Source of the DNA: Rickettsiales bacterium | GTDB lineage: Bacteria; Pseudomonadota; Alphaproteobacteria; Rickettsiales; UBA1997 | DNA: 10,885 nt | Assembly (NCBI GenBank): GCA_947425005.1 | Contig: CANDYP010000040.1 | Span: 1-10,885, forward strand | Direction of reading: 5' to 3' | Part shown: piece by piece, positions 7,228 through 10,885 of the stretch | Numbering within the stretch: the stretch's first letter is position 1 | Layout of the letters: every line of letters starts with the position of its first letter | Made by a program: the position numbers and the translations under genes | Notes under the pieces: model-generated | What the model saw: the letters and a program-made list of their open reading frames with translations, nothing else | Told to the model about the DNA's origin: nothing | Database searches by the model: none

Positions 7228-7985
7228 TATTTTTTGATTTTTTCGGCAGCTTTTAAGTAAGAAACAAGAGGATAAAGACCAGCAAGCACTGCCAGCAGAA
7301 GGCCCAGACGACCTTCTTTGTAACCTTTTTTAAACAAAAAAGATTTTACGAATCTGAGCTTAAAGCCCAGCATTGCCTTGAATAAAGAGACTCGAGTTTT
7401 TCCGGTTGTAACCATGTCGAAGGCGCGCCAGCTGGTGTAGCGATTGAAGCGCGCCAACAAATCAGAAATATCGTCGTCAACCAAATGAATGATTGGATTT
7501 TGAAGATATTTTATTTCGGCATTTAATTCAGCGGTCGGATGCAACCTTTTATCTTCGTGATATTTTTTTAAGCCCCGGTAAGCCAGGGTTTGACGACTTA
7601 AAACGCCGATAGTTCGCAACCAACCGTATCTTACGTAACGCTTGCCGATGTAGTTGGCAATTGGCACAACAAAGGCGCAGGGTTTAGAAGCGTTAATCGC
7701 CTGCAAAATTTCAGCGGCTAATTCTGAAGAAATTCTTTCGTCAGCGTCCAACTCCAAAATCCATTCACCCTTGGCAGCATTGACTGCAACGTTGCGGCGC
7801 GCGCCTTCCAAATCCCAAGAACCTTCTACAATTTTATCGGTAAATTTTTGTACGACCTCTTTAGTTCCGTCGGTGCACTTATCTAGTATCACTACAATTT
7901 CATCAACGAAGGAGAGGCTTCGTAGACAATCAGCAATTTTTTTCTCTTCGTTGTGAGCAACAATTACGGCGGAAAGTTTTGTCAT
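7227..7985 (-). CDS. GT2-family glycosyltransferase, WaaE/KdtX-like
   Basis: 252 residues from ATG 7985, chosen because the GT-A fold begins there (LSAVIVAHNEEKKIADCLRS, residues 4-23). The open frame runs further upstream to 8216, but that extension has no family resemblance and overlaps the intergenic promoter region. Visible motifs are VDEIVVILD..TDGT (28-41), GEWILELDADER (73-84, DAD metal/nucleotide site at 80-82), an acceptor region around GWLRTIGVLSRQ (121-132), and a C-terminal amphipathic/hydrophobic part with FLFKKGYKEGRLGLLLAVLAGLYPLVSYLK (216-245). This layout matches lipopolysaccharide core beta-glucosyltransferases of the WaaE/KdtX type. The exact sugar is unknown. The usual DSGSTDGT is DKCTDGT here, a mild variant. 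It is the first gene of the minus-strand run and shares base 7227 with the GT4 gene. No Shine-Dalgarno is seen. Confidence 0.92.
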   Translation of the reverse strand: MTKLSAVIVAHNEEKKIADCLRSLSFVDEIVVILDKCTDGTKEVVQKFTDKIVEGSWDLEGARRNVAVNAAKGEWILELDADERISSELAAEILQAINASKPCAFVVPIANYIGKRYVRYGWLRTIGVLSRQTLAYRGLKKYHEDKRLHPTAELNAEIKYLQNPIIHLVDDDISDLLARFNRYTSWRAFDMVTTGKTRVSLFKAMLGFKLRFVKSFLFKKGYKEGRLGLLLAVLAGLYPLVSYLKAAEKIKK

Positions 7986-8065
7986 ATTTTTTTGGTTGTG
8001 GTTGCGGTTCGTGGCGTTAAAACAGTACGCAGAAAAGTTTGTGAATTGGCTTGCAATCTTCGTAA

Positions 8066-8095
8066 AACATAAATTTTCTGCCGTGCAATTGTCAA
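8066..8095 (-). promoter_or_regulatory. Candidate promoter for the glycosyltransferase operon
   Basis: On the minus strand a perfect TTGACA (8095-8090) is followed, after an 18-nt spacer, by TATGTT (8071-8066, four of six matches). Transcription would begin near 8059, giving a leader of about 75 nt before the WaaE-like gene. It is the only consensus -35 I saw in the 244-nt divergent region. No equally good promoter for sodB was found on the other strand, though weak TTGTGA/TAAAAC and TTGGCT/TAAATT pairs overlap the same area. Confidence 0.4.
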
Positions 8096-8218
8096 AAAGA
8101 AAATTCATCAAAACCGCACTACTCTCATCTGCCTTGATAATAGGCGCATGCAAAACCAGATCTCTCGGATCAAAAACAACCAAAGAAAATTTTTTACTAC
8201 CAACAACAAATAACAAAC

Positions 8219-8224
8219 AAGGAG
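8219..8224 (+). promoter_or_regulatory. Strong Shine-Dalgarno of sodB
   Basis: AAGGAG lies five bases before the ATG at 8230. It fixes the sodB start and rules out the in-frame upstream extension that begins near 7996. It is the only canonical ribosome binding site among the ten gene starts in the window. Confidence 0.85.
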
Positions 8225-8229
8225 CCTTT

Positions 8230-8826
8230 ATGTCATTTGAACTTCCAAAATTACCTTACGAAAAAAACGCTCTCGCCCCACACATCTCAGAAAACACCCT
8301 TAATTTTCACTACGGCAAACATCACCAAGCTTACGTCACCAACTTAAACAACTTAATTTCTGGCACCGATCTAGCCGAAAAATCTTTAGAAGAAGTAATC
8401 AAAATTTCTCACGCTGACAAAACTAAAGCCGGAATTTTCAACAACTCTGCTCAAGTTTGGAATCACACTTTTTACTGGCACTCAATGAAACCAAATGGCG
8501 GCGGAAAACCCTCTGGCGCAGTTTTAGCCAAGATCGAATCTGATTTCGGTTCTTACGAAAATTTCGTCGCTGAATTTAAAAATGCCGGCGCCACTCAGTT
8601 CGGATCAGGCTGGGCTTGGTTAGTTCTCGAAGACGGAAAATTAAAAGTTACCAAAACCGGCAACGCCGAAACCCCCCTAACCACCTCCGCCACACCTTTA
8701 ATGACAATGGATGTTTGGGAACACGCCTATTATTTAGACTTCCAAAACGCCCGCCCTACTTACATCGACACCTTCCTAAATCACTTGGTGAATTGGGATT
8801 TTGTTGCTGAAAATTTAAAAAAATAA
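8230..8826 (+). CDS. sodB: Superoxide dismutase, iron type
   Basis: This enzyme converts superoxide to oxygen and hydrogen peroxide in the cytoplasm. It has 198 residues, the normal size for bacterial FeSOD. It starts MSFELPKLPYEKNALAPHIS, as most SodB proteins do, after a strong Shine-Dalgarno. The four metal ligands are visible: H27, H79, D161 and H165 (in DVWEHAYYLD). Gln75 in NNSAQVWNHTFYW and the ATQFGSGWAW segment (121-130) favour iron over manganese. No signal peptide is present. hisB starts only three bases after the stop codon, so the two are co-transcribed. The 244-nt upstream region divergent from the glycosyltransferase operon should hold its promoter; no iron-regulator box could be recognised with confidence. 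Confidence 0.97.
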   Translation: MSFELPKLPYEKNALAPHISENTLNFHYGKHHQAYVTNLNNLISGTDLAEKSLEEVIKISHADKTKAGIFNNSAQVWNHTFYWHSMKPNGGGKPSGAVLAKIESDFGSYENFVAEFKNAGATQFGSGWAWLVLEDGKLKVTKTGNAETPLTTSATPLMTMDVWEHAYYLDFQNARPTYIDTFLNHLVNWDFVAENLKK

Positions 8827-8829
8827 AAA

Positions 8830-9417
8830 ATGCGCACAGCCAAAATCGAACGCAACACCAAAGAAACCAAAATCAAAGTTACAGTGAATCTCGACGGAAC
8901 CGGACAATTCAAAGTTGACACCGGCATCGGCTTCCTCAACCACATGATTGAGCAGCTCTCACATCACTCATTAATCGACATCAATCTCGAAGTGAAAGGC
9001 GACCTCCACATCGACTTCCACCACACCACCGAAGATTCCGCCCTCGCCGTTGGCGAAGCCATCAAACAAGCACTCGGCGACAAAACAGGAATCACCCGCT
9101 TCGGCCATTCTTACATCCCAATGGATGAAACTCTAACCCGCGCCGTCATTGACCTCTCCGGCCGCGCTTACCCAATCTTCAATTGCGAATTCAAACGCGA
9201 CAAAGTCGGCGACATGGATTCCGAGCTCTTCCGCGAATGGTTCCACGCCTTCGCCCAAACCGTCGGCTGCAACTTGCACATTGAAAATCTTTACGGCGTG
9301 AACAATCACCACATCGTTGAATCTTGCTTCAAAGCCTTAGCCCGCGCCCTTCGCCAAGCCATCACGATTGACGACAGAAAGAAGGATGCGATTAATTCGA
9401 CCAAGGGCGTTTTGTAA
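8830..9417 (+). CDS. hisB: Imidazoleglycerol-phosphate dehydratase
   Basis: This manganese enzyme of histidine synthesis dehydrates imidazole-glycerol phosphate to imidazole-acetol phosphate. The 195-residue protein is the single-domain form, without the phosphatase domain of E. coli HisB. Metal-binding motifs are complete: GFLNHM (34-39, with Asn37 where Asp is common), DFHHTTED (62-69), and VNNHHIVES.FKALARALRQA (158-177). It starts three bases after sodB with no Shine-Dalgarno sequence, so its translation probably depends on ribosomes finishing sodB. No other his gene is in view (usually hisB neighbours hisH, hisA and hisF), so the pathway genes must be scattered or absent. A palindromic repeat follows nine bases after the stop and may end the transcript. 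Confidence 0.96.
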   Translation: MRTAKIERNTKETKIKVTVNLDGTGQFKVDTGIGFLNHMIEQLSHHSLIDINLEVKGDLHIDFHHTTEDSALAVGEAIKQALGDKTGITRFGHSYIPMDETLTRAVIDLSGRAYPIFNCEFKRDKVGDMDSELFREWFHAFAQTVGCNLHIENLYGVNNHHIVESCFKALARALRQAITIDDRKKDAINSTKGVL

Positions 9418-9425
9418 AAAATAAG

Positions 9426-9564
9426 AACTCGATCTAAGTCCCCCTGATAAGGGGGGTAGGGGGGTTTCTCGCCAAGAGTTCGGAGGTTTTTTTAAATTAA
9501 ATTATTCCGAGCTTGTGATGAGAAACCCCCCTACCCCCCTTATCAGGGGGGCTTAGATCGAGTT
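9426..9564. repeat. Palindromic repeat, locus 3 (inside-out pair of the G/C-tract family)
   Basis: Two 44-bp arms (9426-9469 and 9521-9564) are complementary with one mismatch, which would be a G-T wobble in RNA. They are separated by 51 nt. Here the AGAAAC ends face inward and the CTTAGATCGAGTT ends outward, the reverse of loci 1 and 2. The spacer can form an inner stem, AGTTCGGA (9477-9484) with TCCGAGCT (9506-9513), so almost the whole 139-nt stretch can fold as one long hairpin. It occupies the hisB-nagZ gap on the strand of both genes and could separate the two transcripts. Confidence 0.95.
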
Positions 9565-9593
9565 TTGCATTAAAGTCTGTAACTAAAAAATAA

Positions 9594-10553
9594 ATGTCTC
9601 TCCTAAAAAAAATCTCCCAAAACAAATCCGCTTCTAAACCCGTAATCTACGGCGTTTCCAGCACCACCCTCACCTCTGAGGAAAAATATTTCTTCTCCAA
9701 AAACGGCGCGCTTGGCTTCATCCTTTTCGCCCGCAATGTTGAAAATAAATCCCAACTCAAAAAATTAACCGACTCACTTCGCGAAGTAATGGGCGGCGAA
9801 GTTTTAGTTTTAGTTGACCAAGAAGGCGGACGCGTGGCACGCCTTAAAGCGCCTGAGTGGAAGACCTACCCAGCTGGCCAATATTTCTCTGATCTTTACG
9901 AAAAAAACCCGGCTCAAGGCCAAGCTGAACTCTTCAAAAATTTCCAAGAAATCGGACGCGACCTTGCGGAAGTCGGCATCAATGTTGACTGCGCGCCAGT
10001 TCTCGACATCCTCACCGAAAAAACTCACCAAGTAATCGGAGATCGCGCCTACGGCAAAACCGCTGAGCAAGTTGCGGTTCTAGGCCAGAAAGTTTGCGAA
10101 GGCCTTTTAAGTAGCGGCGTTTATCCGGTAATTAAACACATCCCAGGACACGGTCGCGGCACGTCGGACAGCCATTTAGAGCTTCCTGTGGTTGATGCTT
10201 GTCTGGCAGATTTAAGAGCCACCGACCTCATCCCGTTCCAAAAATTACGCGACCAAAAATTCGCAATGACGGCGCACATTTTATTCACCGCAATCGATAA
10301 AAATGAATGCGCCACCACTTCCACCTCGGCAATCAAATTAATCCGCGAAGAGATCGGTTTTAAAAATATTTTAATGAGCGACGACGTTTCAATGAAAGCC
10401 CTCAAAGGCAGCTTTTTCGAAAAGTCTCAAGCCATCCTCAAAGCCGGCTGCGACATAGTTCTGCACTGCAACGGTAAAATGGATGAAATGGTTGAAATTA
10501 ATTCTGCGCTGCCGCAATTGAGTGACGAATTTTTAGAAAGATTTACGAAATAA
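9594..10553 (+). CDS. nagZ: Beta-N-acetylglucosaminidase (NagZ, GH3)
   Basis: NagZ removes N-acetylglucosamine from anhydro-muropeptides in the cytoplasm during peptidoglycan recycling. The 319-residue protein is a single GH3 TIM barrel. Motifs: VDQEGGRVARL (74-84), the substrate-binding KHIPGHG (181-187) followed by D192 and H194 (the Asp-His dyad typical of NagZ), and MSDDVSM (261-267) whose first Asp, D263, is the expected nucleophile. No signal peptide is seen, which fits a cytoplasmic enzyme. It is slightly short at the C-terminus against the roughly 340 residues usual in the family. ATG 9594 is preceded by an A-rich leader without a Shine-Dalgarno. It follows palindromic locus 3, and the next gene, rnd, lies beyond another palindrome. 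Its presence implies that the cell makes and recycles peptidoglycan. Confidence 0.94.
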   Translation: MSLLKKISQNKSASKPVIYGVSSTTLTSEEKYFFSKNGALGFILFARNVENKSQLKKLTDSLREVMGGEVLVLVDQEGGRVARLKAPEWKTYPAGQYFSDLYEKNPAQGQAELFKNFQEIGRDLAEVGINVDCAPVLDILTEKTHQVIGDRAYGKTAEQVAVLGQKVCEGLLSSGVYPVIKHIPGHGRGTSDSHLELPVVDACLADLRATDLIPFQKLRDQKFAMTAHILFTAIDKNECATTSTSAIKLIREEIGFKNILMSDDVSMKALKGSFFEKSQAILKAGCDIVLHCNGKMDEMVEINSALPQLSDEFLERFTK

Positions 10554-10576
10554 AACTTTGACCAAATACCGCAACA

Positions 10577-10657
10577 TGGACCCCGGAACAAGTCCGGGGT
10601 GACAGAGCGCGGGAAAATCCCTCCCAGTTTGTCACCCCGGACTTGTTCCGGGGTCCA
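10577..10657. repeat. Palindromic repeat, alphaproteobacterial CCCCGGACTTGTTCCGGGG type
   Basis: Two perfectly complementary 28-bp arms (10577-10604 and 10630-10657) flank a 25-nt spacer. Each arm has an internal palindrome, CCCCGGA-ACAAG-TCCGGGG, so the structure is nested like the other family, but the sequences are unrelated. From memory, very similar arms are dispersed in intergenic spaces of many alphaproteobacteria. It lies 24 nt after the nagZ stop codon and 37 nt before rnd and may end the nagZ transcript. Confidence 0.95.
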
Positions 10658-10693
10658 CCAACACACTCAATCCAAAATAAAATACCTAAAAAA

Positions 10694-10885
10694 ATGACCA
10701 ACTACCTACACAAAAACGATTTACCTTCTGACATCCAATTCATTAACTCCGTCGCCATCGACTCCGAGACCATGGGCCTCAACATCCTTCGGGATCGCCT
10801 GTGCTTAGTACAAATTTCTGCCGGCGACGGCGATGCCCACCTAGTGCAGTTCGAGAAGGGAAATTACAACGCACCGAATTTGTGC
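10694..10885 (+). CDS. rnd: Ribonuclease D-like 3'-5' exonuclease, N-terminal fragment
   Basis: The first 64 codons are visible; the right window edge cuts the gene. The peptide reads MTNYLHKNDLPSD..., then SVAIDSETMGLNILRDRLCL (19-38), the Exo I motif of DEDD exonucleases with catalytic D23 and E25, and VQISAGDGDAHLVQF (39-53), which is characteristic of alphaproteobacterial RNase D-like proteins. Family members trim the 3' ends of tRNA precursors or other RNAs. Whether an HRDC domain follows cannot be seen; many alphaproteobacterial versions are about 200 residues and lack it. The start ATG follows an A-rich leader without a Shine-Dalgarno, 140 nt after nagZ, so it may have its own promoter, though none is clear. 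Confidence 0.9.
   Translation, partial: MTNYLHKNDLPSDIQFINSVAIDSETMGLNILRDRLCLVQISAGDGDAHLVQFEKGNYNAPNLC

Noticed and set aside
7986..8216. N-terminal extension of the WaaE-like glycosyltransferase
   Set aside because: The GT-A fold begins at the ATG at 7985; the 77 upstream residues show no family features and cross the divergent regulatory region.
7996..8229. N-terminal extension of sodB in the same open frame
   Set aside because: The SodB family start MSFELP is preceded by a perfect Shine-Dalgarno at 8219-8224; the extension is intergenic and overlaps the opposite promoter.
211..9564. CRISPR array or IS ends from the repeated G/C-tract units
   Set aside because: Copies are kilobases apart, are inverted pairs with no regular spacers, and no cas gene, transposase or target duplication is visible.

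Overview
The window looks like a piece of chromosome from an AT-rich alphaproteobacterium, possibly near Rickettsiales or a similar reduced lineage. The assignment rests on four things: the gene content, a small SRP RNA lying directly upstream of dnaX, a DUF3971/AsmA-like envelope protein, and a 28-bp palindromic repeat of a type I recall from many alphaproteobacterial genomes. It is an inference made by reading, not by a database search. A complete-looking hisB argues against a fully host-dependent Rickettsia.

Layout. Positions 1-8000 read almost entirely on the minus strand. In transcription order (right to left) the genes are: a WaaE-like family-2 glycosyltransferase (7227-7985), a GT4 glycosyltransferase overlapping it by one base (6154-7227), the SRP RNA gene ffs (about 6003-6098), dnaX (4610-5950), a receiver-domain protein with a degenerate histidine-kinase-like C-terminus (3536-4594), a 1023-residue AsmA-like/DUF3971 protein (311-3382), and the N-terminus of an ABC-2 transporter permease (1-168, running off the left edge). 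A divergent intergenic region (7986-8229) separates this block from plus-strand genes: iron superoxide dismutase sodB (8230-8826), hisB (8830-9417), nagZ (9594-10553), and the start of a ribonuclease D-like exonuclease (10694-10885, running off the right edge).

The gaps between operons hold large inverted repeats. Three loci (211-295, 3435-3520, 9426-9564) carry the same G/C-tract palindromic family. In two of them the units face one way, and in the third they are inside-out. A fourth palindrome of unrelated sequence lies between nagZ and rnd (10577-10657).

Together the genes cover envelope building (two glycosyltransferases, the AsmA-like protein, the ABC permease and peptidoglycan recycling by NagZ), core information processing (DnaX clamp loader, SRP RNA, RNase D), oxidative-stress defence (SodB) and histidine synthesis (HisB). 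I see no phage, plasmid, IS transposase, CRISPR, tRNA or rRNA. The most notable observations are the SRP RNA hidden under a spurious N-terminal extension of dnaX, the compact DnaX, the receiver plus pseudo-kinase protein, and the nested palindromic repeat family. I did not find a clearly new defence or mobile system.
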